From the NCBI GenBank assembly GCA_001447805.1, contig CP013099.1:992001-1056000 (forward strand): a stretch of 64,000 nucleotides of DNA, given 5' to 3'. The stretch is from Candidatus Tenderia electrophaga. Its GTDB lineage: Bacteria; Pseudomonadota; Gammaproteobacteria; Tenderiales; Tenderiaceae. Each line of letters starts with the position of its first letter. Position 1 is the first letter of the stretch. A program made the position numbers and the translations under genes. The notes beneath the pieces are model-generated. The model was given only the letters and a program-made list of their open reading frames with translations. It searched no databases and was not told where the DNA came from. Of this stretch, positions 27,805-45,181 are shown one piece after another.

Positions 27805-29514
27805 ATGCGTACATCCCAGTTATTGTTAGCGACTTTGAGAGAAACCCCGTCCGACGCCGAAGTGGTCAGTCACCAGCTCATGCTGCGCGCCGGCATGATC
27901 CGCAAACTGGCGGCCGGACTCTACACCTGGCTGCCCATGGGCTTGCGGGTGCTGCGCAAGGTCGAGGCCATCGTGCGCGAGGAGATGAACCGTGCCGGCG
28001 CCCAGGAGGTGTTGATGCCGGCCATTCAGCCTGCCGAGTTGTGGCAGGAATCAGGCCGCTGGGAGCAGATGGGGGCGGAGATGCTGCGCATCCAGGATCG
28101 CCATGCACGCGATTTCTGTTTCGGCCCCACGCACGAGGAGGTGATCACCGACCTGATCCGCAACGAGATGCGCAGCTACAAACAACTGCCGGCCAACTTC
28201 TATCAGATCCAGACCAAGTTCCGCGACGAGCGCCGGCCCCGTTTCGGCGTTATGCGCGCGCGCGAGTTTTTGATGAAGGACGCCTACTCCTTTCATGTGG
28301 ACGAGGCGAGTCTGCAACAGACCTACGACGCCATGTACGACGCCTATGCGCGCATCTTCACCCGCCTGGGGCTGGAGTTCCGCGCCGTGCTGGCCGATAC
28401 CGGCGCCATCGGCGGCAGCGCCTCGCACGAATTCCATGTGCTGGCCGAGTCGGGCGAGGACGCCATCGCCTTCAGCACGGAGAGCGACTACGCCGCCAAC
28501 ATCGAGCTGGCCGAGGCGCTGGCGCAGGCGGGGGAACGCCCCGCCCCGACTGAAGAGATGAAGACGGTCGACACGCCCAACCAGCACAGCATCGAGGCGC
28601 TGAGCGCATATCTGAACCTACCCGCTAGTCGCACCGTAAAAACACTATTGGTGCAGGGCATTGAGGACGACAGCGTCGTGGCCCTGGTGCTGCGCGGCGA
28701 TCACGAGCTGAATGAGATCAAGGCCGAAAAACTGGAGCAGGTGGCGGCGCCGCTGACCTTCGCCACCCCCGAGCAGGTCAAGGCGGCAGCCGGCTGCGAG
28801 CCCGGTTCGGTGGGCCCGATCGGGTTGAATTGCCCGGTGTTTGTCGATCGCAGCGCCGCCCATCTGGCCGATTTCGTGTGCGGCGCCAATCGGGACGGCC
28901 AGCACCTCACCGGCGTCAACTGGGGGCGCGACCTGGCCGACGGTATCGTGGTCGATATCCGCAACGTGGTGGAGGGCGATCCCAGCCCCGACGGCCAGGG
29001 CACGCTGCAGATCAAGCGCGGCGTTGAGGTGGGTCACATCTTCCAGCTGGGGCGCAAGTACAGCGAGGCCATGAAGGCGCTGGTGCAGGACGAAGCGGGC
29101 AAGGCGGTGCTGATGACCATGGGCTGCTACGGCATCGGCGTGTCGCGCGTGGTGGCCGCCGCCATCGAACAGAACAACGACGCGCGCGGCATTATCTGGC
29201 CGGCGGCCATCGCCCCGTTCCAGGTCGCCCTGCTGCCGCTGAACGCCCACAAGTCGCAGCGCCTGCGCCAAGCGGCAGAGGAACTCTATGAAGAGTTACA
29301 GGCGGCCGGTTTCGAGGTGCTGCTGGACGACCGTAAGGAGCGCCCGGGCGTGATGTTCGCCGACATGGAGCTGATCGGTATCCCGCACCGGGTGGTGTTC
29401 AGCGAAAAGGGGTTGGACAAGGGCGAGGTGGAGTACAAGGGCCGCCGCGACAGCGACAACCAGTACATCCCCCTGGCGCAGATCGCCGCCTTCCTCAAGG
29501 AGCGGCTGCAGTAG
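27805..29514 (+). CDS. proS: Prolyl-tRNA synthetase, bacterial type with editing domain
   Basis: Class II synthetase of 569 aa. Motif 1 lies in [21 protein letters not shown]..., motif 2 in [25 protein letters not shown], the INS (YbaK-like) editing domain spans about 225-390 (ASRTVKTLL near its start), motif 3 contains [18 protein letters not shown], and the anticodon-binding domain follows with [20 protein letters not shown]. It clears misacylated alanyl-tRNA-Pro in cis. RBS AAAAGAAG precedes ATG 27805. Confidence 0.98.
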   Translation: MRTSQLLLATLRETPSDAEVVSHQLMLRAGMIRKLAAGLYTWLPMGLRVLRKVEAIVREEMNRAGAQEVLMPAIQPAELWQESGRWEQMGAEMLRIQDRHARDFCFGPTHEEVITDLIRNEMRSYKQLPANFYQIQTKFRDERRPRFGVMRAREFLMKDAYSFHVDEASLQQTYDAMYDAYARIFTRLGLEFRAVLADTGAIGGSASHEFHVLAESGEDAIAFSTESDYAANIELAEALAQAGERPAPTEEMKTVDTPNQHSIEALSAYLNLPASRTVKTLLVQGIEDDSVVALVLRGDHELNEIKAEKLEQVAAPLTFATPEQVKAAAGCEPGSVGPIGLNCPVFVDRSAAHLADFVCGANRDGQHLTGVNWGRDLADGIVVDIRNVVEGDPSPDGQGTLQIKRGVEVGHIFQLGRKYSEAMKALVQDEAGKAVLMTMGCYGIGVSRVVAAAIEQNNDARGIIWPAAIAPFQVALLPLNAHKSQRLRQAAEELYEELQAAGFEVLLDDRKERPGVMFADMELIGIPHRVVFSEKGLDKGEVEYKGRRDSDNQYIPLAQIAAFLKERLQ

Positions 29515-29540
29515 GCCGATTTAATAGAGATTAGGAGTGA

Positions 29541-30122
29541 TTGTTTAAACTCATCATGCGTCGGTTATCCGTCTTATTTCTATTTTGTTTGCTTTGGCAG
29601 CCGCTGCAGGCGGCGGTGCCCCAGCCGCCCGACGATCGGCTGCGGGCGCTGCTGCGTGAAGCCGTCACCAGTTCCGACAGTTTTGCCGACCGCTTCGAGG
29701 CGGAAGTATGGCTGATGGATATGTCGCGCCGCCTAGAAACCCTGATTCCCGATGACGAGCAACGCCTGCGCCTGCTGAAGATGATTCACTATGAGGCGAC
29801 GCGCGCCGATCTGCCTCCGGAGTTGGTGCTGGCAGTAATCCAAGTGGAGAGCTATTTCGACCGCTGGGCGATCTCGGTGGCCGGGGCGCAGGGCTTGATG
29901 CAGGTCATGCCCTTCTGGCTCAACGAGATCGGCCATCCCGAAGACAATCTGTTTCACGTCCAGACCAACCTGCGCATGGGATGCACCATTCTCAAATATT
30001 ATCTCGACATGGAAGAGGGCGATCTTACCCGCGCCCTTGGTCGATACAACGGCAGTTTGGGCAAGTTCAAGTATCCCAATAAAGTCTTTGACGCCTTGCG
30101 CACGCGCTGGTATCGCCAGTAG
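29541..30122 (+). CDS. Lytic murein transglycosylase (SLT family)
   Basis: Exported enzyme of 193 aa expected to cleave peptidoglycan glycan strands in the periplasm. Signal peptide MRRLSVLFLFCLLWQPLQA; the SLT core holds the catalytic Glu in AVIQVESYFDRWAISVAGAQGLMQVMP, then the AxxYN motif GRYNGSLGKFKYPNKV. Start is either TTG 29541, only 3 bases behind GGAG, or ATG 29556; the signal peptide works with either. The gene follows proS, a frequent arrangement. Confidence 0.92.
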   Translation: MFKLIMRRLSVLFLFCLLWQPLQAAVPQPPDDRLRALLREAVTSSDSFADRFEAEVWLMDMSRRLETLIPDDEQRLRLLKMIHYEATRADLPPELVLAVIQVESYFDRWAISVAGAQGLMQVMPFWLNEIGHPEDNLFHVQTNLRMGCTILKYYLDMEEGDLTRALGRYNGSLGKFKYPNKVFDALRTRWYRQ

Positions 30123-30260
30123 TCCAAACGTGTTTCTTTCTTCGTTTCTCTCCTCAGCGGCGGAACCGTCGTTTTTATTCATGTTCGTTTTATCTGTGTG
30201 GTCTATATTTTCTTCGAGGCCGAAGGTTCGCCGTGATAACCACCTTGTAAGGAGACAGAA

Positions 30261-30653
30261 ATGAGCACCAAGATCCGTAATTTAATGATGGCTTTTGCTT
30301 TAGCGTTAGCGACACCGTTCGTTCTGGCTGATACGCCGCCGTCGTTGGCGGTGCCTGATACTCACTCCGTCGAGTCAAAAGGTAAATTGAAGTTGTTCCG
30401 GGTGCAGGTTCAGGGGCTGGAATTCGGGCGGGAAAGCGAAATGATCGACGCCGAAGTGTTCGTGACCCTTGACAGTGAACCGGACACGGTCTTCACTCTG
30501 CGCCTGCATGACGATTCGCCACCGGTGAACACCTTGATCGCCGAGACTCTGCGTGAGGCCTATCTGAATAAGATCCCGGTGACGATTTATCACCAGATCG
30601 CGCCCAAGACCCGTAAGAATGTAAAGATTCACATGGTGCAGTTCGATCGTTAA
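30261..30653 (+). CDS. Exported hypothetical protein (130 aa)
   Basis: Signal peptide MSTKIRNLMMAFALALATPFVLA, then a compact beta-rich domain with VQVQGLEFGRESEMIDAEVFVTLDSEP and a basic C-terminus. A strong AAGGAGA ribosome site sits 7 bases from the ATG. I recognise no family. A GCGTCACGCCAGGAAGCGGCGTGACGC hairpin immediately downstream (about 30663-30690) could serve as its transcript end, although the T-run is short. Confidence 0.75.
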   Translation: MSTKIRNLMMAFALALATPFVLADTPPSLAVPDTHSVESKGKLKLFRVQVQGLEFGRESEMIDAEVFVTLDSEPDTVFTLRLHDDSPPVNTLIAETLREAYLNKIPVTIYHQIAPKTRKNVKIHMVQFDR

Positions 30654-30710
30654 GCAAACTTGGGCGTCACGCCAGGAAGCGGCGTGACGCTTTATCGCCA
30701 GAGAGAACCG

Positions 30711-30980
30711 TCACCGCGTTTCAAAGGTATCCGTTTCGCGGTACTCCACCTCCTCAGCCTGCACGTCCGCTACCTGGGCGCTGGTCGGTCCCTGCCACAG
30801 CCAGCTCTCCAGTTCGGCAAGCTTATCCTCGGCGCCGCAGGCCAATACCTCCACACTGCCGTCGGGCAGGTTGCGGGCGTAGCCGCCGATATTTAACGCC
30901 TGGGCCTGTTGCTGGGCGGAGGCGCGGTACCAGACGCCCTGAACGCGGCCGGAGACGAAAAACTGCTTACAAATGCTCAT
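30711..30980 (-). CDS. acyP: Acylphosphatase
   Basis: Small alpha/beta enzyme hydrolysing acyl phosphates. The diagnostic anion loop GRVQGVWYRAS carries the catalytic Arg, and the Asn is in GYARNLPDGSVEV. ATG 30980 (MSICKQFFVSG) is the natural start; an in-frame extension of 13 residues upstream lacks family support. Length 89 aa. A single-gene unit. Confidence 0.94.
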   Translation of the reverse strand: MSICKQFFVSGRVQGVWYRASAQQQAQALNIGGYARNLPDGSVEVLACGAEDKLAELESWLWQGPTSAQVADVQAEEVEYRETDTFETR

Positions 30981-31124
30981 GGTTTCCTCGTTCGCTGGAA
31001 AAGGGTCTGGCAAAACCATAGTTGATTCCCTGTATCACCGCCAGCAAATGAGGCTCGGCTTTGGCCGGCACCGGCGATGGTTTAAACTGTGGCAATCTAT
31101 TTTTATACCAAGGTGGAGGTTCGT

Positions 31125-32525
31125 GTGAGCGAGAAACAGGAATATCGGATGGAAAAGGACAGCCTGGGCGAGATCCGGGTACCGGCGGCTGCCTGGTACG
31201 GTGCCCAGACCGCCCGGGCGGTGATTAATTTTCCGATCAGCGGGCGTCGTCCCGATGCCGATTTCGTCCTGTCGCACGTCAGGATCAAGCGCGCCGCCGC
31301 GGTGGCCAACAACCAGCCGGGTTGGCTTGAAGATCAGCAGAGTCAGGCCATTATCGCCGCCTGTGACAAGATCCTGGCCGGGGAGTACCTGGAGCAGTTT
31401 GTGGTGGACCGGTTTCAGGCCGGTGCCGGCACCAGCCACAACATGAACAGCAACGAGGTGATCGCCAACTTGGCCAATGTGGCGTTAGGCGGCGAGAAGG
31501 GTGTTTATAAGCCGGTCAACCCCAATGATCACGTCAACATGGGGCAGAGCACCAACGATACCATTCCCACCGCCATCCGCCTTACTGCCCTGGCCAAGCT
31601 ACCGCGCCTGATCGACGCCGTGAACAGCATGGCCGACGAGTACGCCCGTCTCGGCGCCGCCGAGGAAGATACGGTCAAGAGCGGCCGCACCCACCTGCAG
31701 GATGCCGTGCCCACCACACTCGGTCGCGAATTCAATGCCTACGCCTGGACGCTGCGCCGTGCCGCAGGGGCTTTGGAGGCCTGTCGTGAGCCTTTGTGCC
31801 AGATCGGCCTGGGCGGCAGCGCCGCCGGTACCGGATTGAACACCTCCCCCGACTATGCCCGGCGTGTCGCCGCTGAGCTGGCCACGCTGACCGGCGAGAA
31901 GATTCGTCCCGCCGATGATCTGGCCGCGCAGATGCAGTCCATGCATGATGTGCAGCGCCTGTCTTCGGCGATCCGCGATGTGACCCTGGAGTTGACTCGC
32001 ATCAGCAACGATATGCGCCTGCTGGCCTCCGGACCGCGCACCGGCCTGGGCGAGATCCAGTTGCCGCCGGTGCAGCCCGGCTCATCCATCATGCCCGGCA
32101 AGGTCAATCCGGTGATGTTCGAGATGCTCAACCAGACCTGTTTCCAGGTGCTGGGACAGGACGCCGCCATCGGCTTTATGACCCAGGCGGGCCAGCTGGA
32201 ACTGAATGTCATGATGCCGGCTATGGGCTCGGCCCTGTTCGATGCCATGGATTGGCTCACCAATGCGATGAATGCCGCCACGGAACGCAATCTCAAGGGG
32301 CTGAAAGTCGATCGCGAACGCTGCAAGGCATTCCTTCATGCCAGTGTCGGCCTGGCGACCTTGCTGAATACCGAGATCGGTTACGGCGCCGCCGCCGAAG
32401 TGGCCAAAGAGTCGGAAAAGAGCGGCCGTCCGGTGCGCGAGATAGTCGCCGAACGCGGTTTGATGGACGGCGATGCCTTCGATGCCTTGGTGCTGAAGGC
32501 GGCACGCGACGGCCACTTGGATTGA
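31125..32525 (+). CDS. Aspartate ammonia-lyase or class II fumarase
   Basis: Fumarase/aspartase superfamily enzyme of 466 aa that adds or removes ammonia or water across fumarate. Superfamily motifs: GAGTSHNMNSNEVIAN, NPNDHVNMGQSTND, the SGRTHLQDA segment and the signature GSSIMPGKVNPV. GAGTS, NPNDHVN, QAGQLELNVM and VREIVAERGLM favour an aspartase-like branch over FumC, but GKVNP occurs in both, so the reaction is left open. GTG 31125 is chosen as start: GGAGG lies five bases before it, and the conserved EKDSLGEIRVPA begins shortly after. Single gene. Confidence 0.88.
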   Translation: MSEKQEYRMEKDSLGEIRVPAAAWYGAQTARAVINFPISGRRPDADFVLSHVRIKRAAAVANNQPGWLEDQQSQAIIAACDKILAGEYLEQFVVDRFQAGAGTSHNMNSNEVIANLANVALGGEKGVYKPVNPNDHVNMGQSTNDTIPTAIRLTALAKLPRLIDAVNSMADEYARLGAAEEDTVKSGRTHLQDAVPTTLGREFNAYAWTLRRAAGALEACREPLCQIGLGGSAAGTGLNTSPDYARRVAAELATLTGEKIRPADDLAAQMQSMHDVQRLSSAIRDVTLELTRISNDMRLLASGPRTGLGEIQLPPVQPGSSIMPGKVNPVMFEMLNQTCFQVLGQDAAIGFMTQAGQLELNVMMPAMGSALFDAMDWLTNAMNAATERNLKGLKVDRERCKAFLHASVGLATLLNTEIGYGAAAEVAKESEKSGRPVREIVAERGLMDGDAFDALVLKAARDGHLD

Positions 32526-32648
32526 TCGTATCCGCCTGGCCCGCTGAGAAACGCGGGCTAGGATAACGTTGGTCTCCTGCTTTCAAATACGTTGGCTGAT
32601 GATACCCTGCCGCGCTGCTTTTATTTCTGTGGTCGGGATTTGTGGGGG

Positions 32649-33974
32649 TTACAGCTCAATTGTAGGCTCGATGCGTTGCCTTTCCGGTGGTTCTTTGGGG
32701 GGCTCAGGTTTTTCGTCGGTTTTGGTGTCCTGTGGTGTTTTGCTTTGCTGGCGCATGGCGTTTTGATAGATGAGGTCCAGGTGAATATCCAGTGCCTCTC
32801 TGAGGTGACGATTGGAATGTGACAAGGCCTGACTTAGGGCCTGCGCAAATGGGTCTTGCTCGCAGAGTGTGCTGTCAATTTCGGGCAAGGTATTGGTCTG
32901 AGCCTTATAGAGGTCGGCTAGAGTCAGCCTTGAGCTATCCTTGGATAGCGCCCACTGGCCGTCGATAGTTTGATGTAGCAGGCCACTGTTTTGTAGGCGC
33001 TCCAGACTCGAAGAGGCTTCAACCGTTTCCATTAAGCTGTGCTGACCCAATTCCTCTTCGCCTAGCAGCTGGTCATGTTGTTGGGCTTGCCACATCAAAC
33101 CGACGACCTTGAAATCATCTAACAACATTTGGCCGGAGCTTAGCGCGGCTTCGCGGTTGCGGCCGGGCGTGTGATACAGGCAATAACTGATCTCGGCGCC
33201 GAGCATGACCACCATCCAGGACAGATAGAGCCAGACCAGAAACACGGGGATGGTGGCCAGGGCGCCGTAGATCATTTCATAGGTTGGAAATGCGGTTACG
33301 TATAAAGCGAAGCCTTTCTTGGCGAGTTCAAATAGCACCGCCGCCACTACGGCGCCGGTCAGCGCACTGCGCAATGGAACATAGGTGTTGGGTACGATGG
33401 CGTAGAGCAGCGTACAGGCGATGGTGGTGGCGAAAAAGGGCAGTAGGGCGAGCAGATTGGCCTTGAGTCCGGCAATCAAGGCGGTCTCGTTAAACAGGGG
33501 GAGCGAGGTCAGATATGAGGTGACGGCCAGGCTGGCACCCACCAGGATCGGACCCAATGTCAGCATGGCCCAGTAGACCATGAATTTGGGGATGGCCTTG
33601 CGCTCGCTTTTGATGTGCCAGATGTCATTCATCGCCCCTTCGATGGTGTTCATCATCAGCAGCGCCGACAGAATCAAAAAGCCAGCACCGATGGCGGTAA
33701 GCTTGGACGTCTTGCTGGCGAATTCCTGGATATGTTCCTGGATCGCCTCGCTCGAGGTGGGGACGAAATTTTCAAACACGAAATTCTGTAGCTGCGCGGC
33801 AAAGGCGTCGAACATGGGGAAGGCGGCGAAGACGGAGAAGATGACCGTCGATAAGGGCACCAACGACAGCAGGGTGGTATAGGTGAGTGCCGCAGAGCTG
33901 CGCAGGCAACGATCGTCATAGAATGTTTGCGCCACGTAGCGCAGGAATGAGAACAGCTGTTTGAGTCGAGTCAT
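32649..33974 (-). CDS. YihY/BrkB family inner membrane protein
   Basis: UPF0761-type protein of about 441 aa with six helices in its first 290 residues (SAALTYTTLLSLVPLSTVIFSV, MMNTIEGAMNDIWHIKSER, TTIACTLLYAIVPNT, VFLVWLYLSWMVVMLGAEISY). Once called ribonuclease BN, but no nuclease activity applies. The C-terminal 150 residues are cytoplasmic: a winged-helix-like segment (QNSGLLHQTIDGQWALSKDSSRLTLADL) and a Pro/Glu/Lys-rich tail. Start ATG 33974, after a weak ribosome site. Confidence 0.9.
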   Translation of the reverse strand: MTRLKQLFSFLRYVAQTFYDDRCLRSSAALTYTTLLSLVPLSTVIFSVFAAFPMFDAFAAQLQNFVFENFVPTSSEAIQEHIQEFASKTSKLTAIGAGFLILSALLMMNTIEGAMNDIWHIKSERKAIPKFMVYWAMLTLGPILVGASLAVTSYLTSLPLFNETALIAGLKANLLALLPFFATTIACTLLYAIVPNTYVPLRSALTGAVVAAVLFELAKKGFALYVTAFPTYEMIYGALATIPVFLVWLYLSWMVVMLGAEISYCLYHTPGRNREAALSSGQMLLDDFKVVGLMWQAQQHDQLLGEEELGQHSLMETVEASSSLERLQNSGLLHQTIDGQWALSKDSSRLTLADLYKAQTNTLPEIDSTLCEQDPFAQALSQALSHSNRHLREALDIHLDLIYQNAMRQQSKTPQDTKTDEKPEPPKEPPERQRIEPTIEL

Positions 33975-34023
33975 TGGCACACGGCCCGTTTGATCACAGC
34001 GCTAGCCCGCATTTCTCACCGGG

Positions 34024-34692
34024 CTACCGTAGTCCGTATCGATGCAGATAGGACGCGTCTTTGGTCTGGCGTGCCGTATCACCGCGGTGCTTGGCATGTT
34101 GTCTGGCCGCTTCTCTGTCCTGCGGCGAGGGTTGCGGGTCGATCATCAAAGTCAGCCCCGGTGGGATCATATCGGCGTTATGAATATGTTTCACGTTGGT
34201 CTTGAGCAACAAGGGCCACAAAAAGGGATCGCCATACACGGATTGCTTGGCTGCGATGTCCCACAGGTTATCGTTTTTACTGACGGTGTAGACGATCGGC
34301 GCCGCTGCTGCCGATTTGGCGGGCGGGCGTGGCTGAGGCGAGGGTTGCTCTGGGGTCTTGGCGGCCGCTTCGGATTCTGAGTTGGCGACCTGTTTTGCCT
34401 GGGAGATGGCCATCGCCTGGCGCGCTGCCTCGCGCGCTGCCAGGGCTTCTTTCTGGGCTTCTTTGTAGGCGCCGGCCTTCAGGTCGTTCTGCGCTTTGGA
34501 TAGAAGCTGTTGAGCACTGTCGAGCGCCACCGGCGCGTGTTTGTCGGCACCTATGCTTTCAGCGGCTTCCACGCTCTGGCGGGCGTCGCTCATTTCCTGG
34601 GTCGGGGGCGCAGTGGCGCAGCCGGTGATAGCGCTGATGGAAATGAGGACGATTCCGTTCTTAATGATGCAATTGGATACAGGGGCGTTCAC
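34024..34692 (-). CDS. LysM-domain lipoprotein with DUF4398-like region
   Basis: A 222-aa envelope protein. The lipobox ITGC (about 22-25) predicts a lipoprotein. Next comes an Ala/Gln/Glu-rich coiled-coil region (about 35-105) resembling DUF4398, a Pro-rich linker, and one LysM domain (VYTVSKNDNLWDIAAKQSVYGDP...) for peptidoglycan binding. It probably tethers the outer membrane to murein. It starts divergent from wrbA. Confidence 0.85.
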   Translation of the reverse strand: MNAPVSNCIIKNGIVLISISAITGCATAPPTQEMSDARQSVEAAESIGADKHAPVALDSAQQLLSKAQNDLKAGAYKEAQKEALAAREAARQAMAISQAKQVANSESEAAAKTPEQPSPQPRPPAKSAAAAPIVYTVSKNDNLWDIAAKQSVYGDPFLWPLLLKTNVKHIHNADMIPPGLTLMIDPQPSPQDREAARQHAKHRGDTARQTKDASYLHRYGLR

Positions 34693-34823
34693 GATCTCTG
34701 GCTAGACCTTGCGTTTTGCACCCAAACGAATGCGTAGGCTTATACTGTACGGAAAACTAGCATCGCCGTTGAAGCGATGTCAAGGTGACTCGAGGTTGAT
34801 AATTATCTGTTTTGGGAGAGTAA

Positions 34824-37601
<2,778 letters not shown>

Positions 37602-38025
37602 CTCGCCTAGCCTTTCGGTGGAGCAGTCAACGTAAACAGCGAGCTGTTAAACGTTTCCGCGAAAAATGTTAAACATATACATGCCTAAATGTTATACAAA
37701 TTGCTTCAATATAGTCAAGACTCTATTATAACAATATCGGCGATTTGTCTCACAACTTCAGTTGCTTGGTGGAAAAACAATATCGATTCAATCGGATAGC
37801 CGAATCAACCGGCGCCGGCTAGGGGCTCTGATTTGTCATCGGCGTGCGGTGTTGGGCAGGGCGCTTGGATTCTTGCCGAGTGCAGCCGTGGCCGCGATGT
37901 TTTGGCCGGACAAGCATTAAATCAAAAAAAATCAATATGTTAAATATTATCTGGGGTGCCGCCGGCAGTCGGTAGCACCCACAGCAAAAGGCCTCATGGG
38001 CATGGTCTCGCAGGCGGTGTTCCGC
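37602..38025. other. AT-rich upstream region of the beta-helix gene
   Basis: No gene seen. The region is markedly AT-rich (37650-37800 and 37915-37960). A good leftward promoter is present and listed separately. The remainder shows no terminator or repeat of note. Confidence 0.4.
37691..37718 (-). promoter_or_regulatory. Sigma70 promoter of the beta-helix protein gene
   Basis: On the minus strand TTGACT (37718-37713), a 16-base spacer and TATAAC (37696-37691). Both hexamers are close to consensus. The leader would be about 85 bases long. Confidence 0.6.
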
Positions 38026-38367
38026 TCAACTCAAACCCCCGTCTGAGTCATTGTTGTCGTCGTCGCTGCCATTGCCGCGACTGCAGTCGTTCTCGATCTC
38101 CATGTTTTGGGTCGCCAGGGGGACGGCAGCGTAGCTGAATTGTGTCAAATCAAAACCCAGCGCCAGGGCAGTCGCCTGAAGGGCGTCTACCGTCAAGCTG
38201 CCGCTTGCCGTCGTGCTGAGGGACGGATTGCCGCTTTGATCGAAGGTGGCGTGGGTGACGGCGCCGTTGTTGTCCATTAGAGTGACTTCGTTGGTCAAGG
38301 CGATATCGCACTGGTAAATGTCGGCGGCGCTATTCTGAGCAGCCACCATGGCGCCGATGTTGACCAA
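38026..38367 (-). pseudogene. Start-less hypothetical coding remnant
   Basis: The frame reads VNIGAMVAAQNSAADIYQC... to ...NNDSDGGLS. It has protein-like composition and an acidic Asp/Asn/Ser C-terminus, but the only possible starts (TTG 38367, ATG 38349) have no ribosome site. The frame stays open a few codons upstream to a stop (TAA), suggesting loss of the 5' end. It could instead be a real short protein. It partly lies inside the clpB upstream region. Confidence 0.35.
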
Positions 38368-38389
38368 CTGGCTTAGATTATGCGTTTAG

Positions 38390-38417
38390 CTTGAATTAGC
38401 GAATTTTGGCCCTATGT
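38390..38417 (+). promoter_or_regulatory. Sigma32 heat-shock promoter of clpB
   Basis: CTTGAA (38390-38395), a 14-base spacer and CCCTATGT (38410-38417). This matches the RpoH consensus CTTGAA N13-15 CCCCATNT at 13 of 14 positions if N is ignored. Transcription would begin near 38424, about 35 bases before the clpB ATG. Confidence 0.75.
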
Positions 38418-38458
38418 TGTGTACAGATATTATTTGAAATGCCTTAGGGGAATTGCGC

Positions 38459-41062
<2,604 letters not shown>

Positions 41063-41081
41063 TCCGCTTTATCCGCTAAGA

Positions 41082-41109
41082 AACGCCGTTTTTTAGCGGC
41101 GTTTTTTTT
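41082..41109 (+). terminator. Rho-independent terminator of clpB
   Basis: AACGCCG / CGGCGTT stem with an eight-base loop followed by eight T. A competing stem, CCGCTAA (41073-41079) with TTAGCGG (41093-41099), overlaps it. Confidence 0.85.
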
Positions 41110-41147
41110 GGTCGGCAATCCCTCACCGATGGTCGGTCCGCCGAGTT

Positions 41148-41912
41148 TTAGAACGCGTAACTCAACCCCGTGAAATAACTCACATCGGTCTTCTCCACCG
41201 CCTGCGGCGGGCGACTGTCGTGGCGGATATCCAGTGACAGCTTCACAGACAGATGATCGTTCATTTTCACCGCCAGGCTGGCCTGTTCCAGGGCGCGGAA
41301 ATCCTCGCCGTCGTCCAGGCGCGGTTGATAATAGGTGGTGCTCATCACGCTCACCTGCGCGTTGAGCTTGTGCTTGTAGGACAAATAAAAACTGGCGCGA
41401 CTGTATTCGTCCGTGCCGTCGTCGGTCAAGCCGGGACGCTGTTCCAGGGTTTCGCGGGTGTAATAGGCGCCGGCGCCGAAGTAGAGCCCCAAGCGATCAC
41501 CGCGTTCGACGAGGGTGAAGCGCATTCCGGCCCCGACCAGACCGCGGAAGGAGAGGCGTGTGAACTCATCCTGCTCGGCTTGCGCATAGGCCTCCCAGGC
41601 GCGCCGCGGCCGATATTGCACCACATGACGCGCGTGCAGCAGGGTGGAGTTGGTATTGCGCCGATCGTTGGTCTCACCGTAATCGTAAGACAAAATGACA
41701 AAATCCGTGACCTGGCGGCGGTGGTATTGCAGGCGACTGTCCAGGCCCGCCTCGGCCGTGTCGGTATTGCCGCTGTCGCCGCTGATGCTCAGATCGATAT
41801 TGCCGCTGACGCCGGGCTCCGGTGCGCCGATGCGCATGTTTTCCACATTGACGATGGCACAGGCCTGGCCCGCCCACAGGCAGGCCAGGGCGAAGGGGGC
41901 TGCTTGTTTCAT
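41148..41912 (-). CDS. DUF481 outer membrane protein
   Basis: A 254-aa beta-barrel protein. The signal peptide ends near GQACA. The mature chain is built of alternating amphipathic strands (DLSISGDSGNTDTAEAGLD, LSYDYGETNDRRNTNSTLLHARHVVQY, VVQYRPRRAWEAYAQAEQDEF) typical of DUF481, and it closes with the outer-membrane consensus Tyr-Ala-Phe (GLSYAF). Function unknown. It is three bases downstream of acnA in the same direction and may be cotranscribed. Confidence 0.85.
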   Translation of the reverse strand: MKQAAPFALACLWAGQACAIVNVENMRIGAPEPGVSGNIDLSISGDSGNTDTAEAGLDSRLQYHRRQVTDFVILSYDYGETNDRRNTNSTLLHARHVVQYRPRRAWEAYAQAEQDEFTRLSFRGLVGAGMRFTLVERGDRLGLYFGAGAYYTRETLEQRPGLTDDGTDEYSRASFYLSYKHKLNAQVSVMSTTYYQPRLDDGEDFRALEQASLAVKMNDHLSVKLSLDIRHDSRPPQAVEKTDVSYFTGLSYAF

Positions 41913-41915
41913 GGG

Positions 41916-44720
<2,805 letters not shown>

Positions 44721-44853
44721 GGCGCGGTTCCCTTTTCTTTGTCTGCTTTTATTTCAACAGGATAGGTTATTAGGGTGGGGAATAGATTGAGATTGGTCAA
44801 TGGGGATGGGTTTCTAATCGCGCGGTGTGTTTGAGCAACGATAGGCATAGACA

Positions 44854-44896
44854 ACATTTATGACATTTTGAACATTTGTTGTTTTGTGGCTATGAT
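44854..44896 (+). promoter_or_regulatory. Promoter with three 9-base iterons upstream of the antitoxin
   Basis: ACATTT occurs at 44854, 44863 and 44872, exactly 9 bases apart. TTGAAC (44868-44873), a 17-base spacer and TATGAT (44891-44896) form a good sigma70 promoter whose -35 lies within the third iteron. Ribbon-helix-helix antitoxins autoregulate by binding such phased repeats. Confidence 0.6.
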
Positions 44897-44932
44897 TTGC
44901 CATAACCGCATTCATCCACCGAGGGTATTCAT

Positions 44933-45181
44933 ATGCGCCTTTCCATCGACGTTACGCCGGAACAGCATCAACGCCTGAAGGCCGCCGCCGCGCTGCAAGG
45001 CAAGTCCATCAAAGAGTATGTGCTGGAGCGCACGCTGCCCGCCCCAGAGGAACAGGCTGCACTCCAGGCGCTGGATGACTGTCTGCAGCCCCGAGTTGAT
45101 GCCGCGAACAACAACAAGCGGTCAGCCAAATCCGTCGATGAAATTTTTGATGAGGTGGAGCAGGAAGGGCGCGGCCGGTAA
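44933..45181 (+). CDS. Ribbon-helix-helix antitoxin
   Basis: An 82-aa protein: MRLSIDVTPEQHQRLKAAAA then LQGKSIKEYVLERTLP make the beta-helix-helix DNA-binding fold, followed by a disordered, charged toxin-neutralising tail (SAKSVDEIFDEVEQEG). It is of the antitoxin type paired with ParE/RelE-fold toxins. Its stop overlaps the next ATG (TAATG), as in TA operons, but the downstream toxin is broken. Iterons upstream suggest autorepression. Confidence 0.8.
   Translation: MRLSIDVTPEQHQRLKAAAALQGKSIKEYVLERTLPAPEEQAALQALDDCLQPRVDAANNNKRSAKSVDEIFDEVEQEGRGR

Noticed and set aside
34716-34746. Sigma70 promoter for wrbA (TTGCAC and TATACT)
   Set aside because: The spacer of 18-19 bases is long and the hexamers are weak, so it is not listed as a feature.
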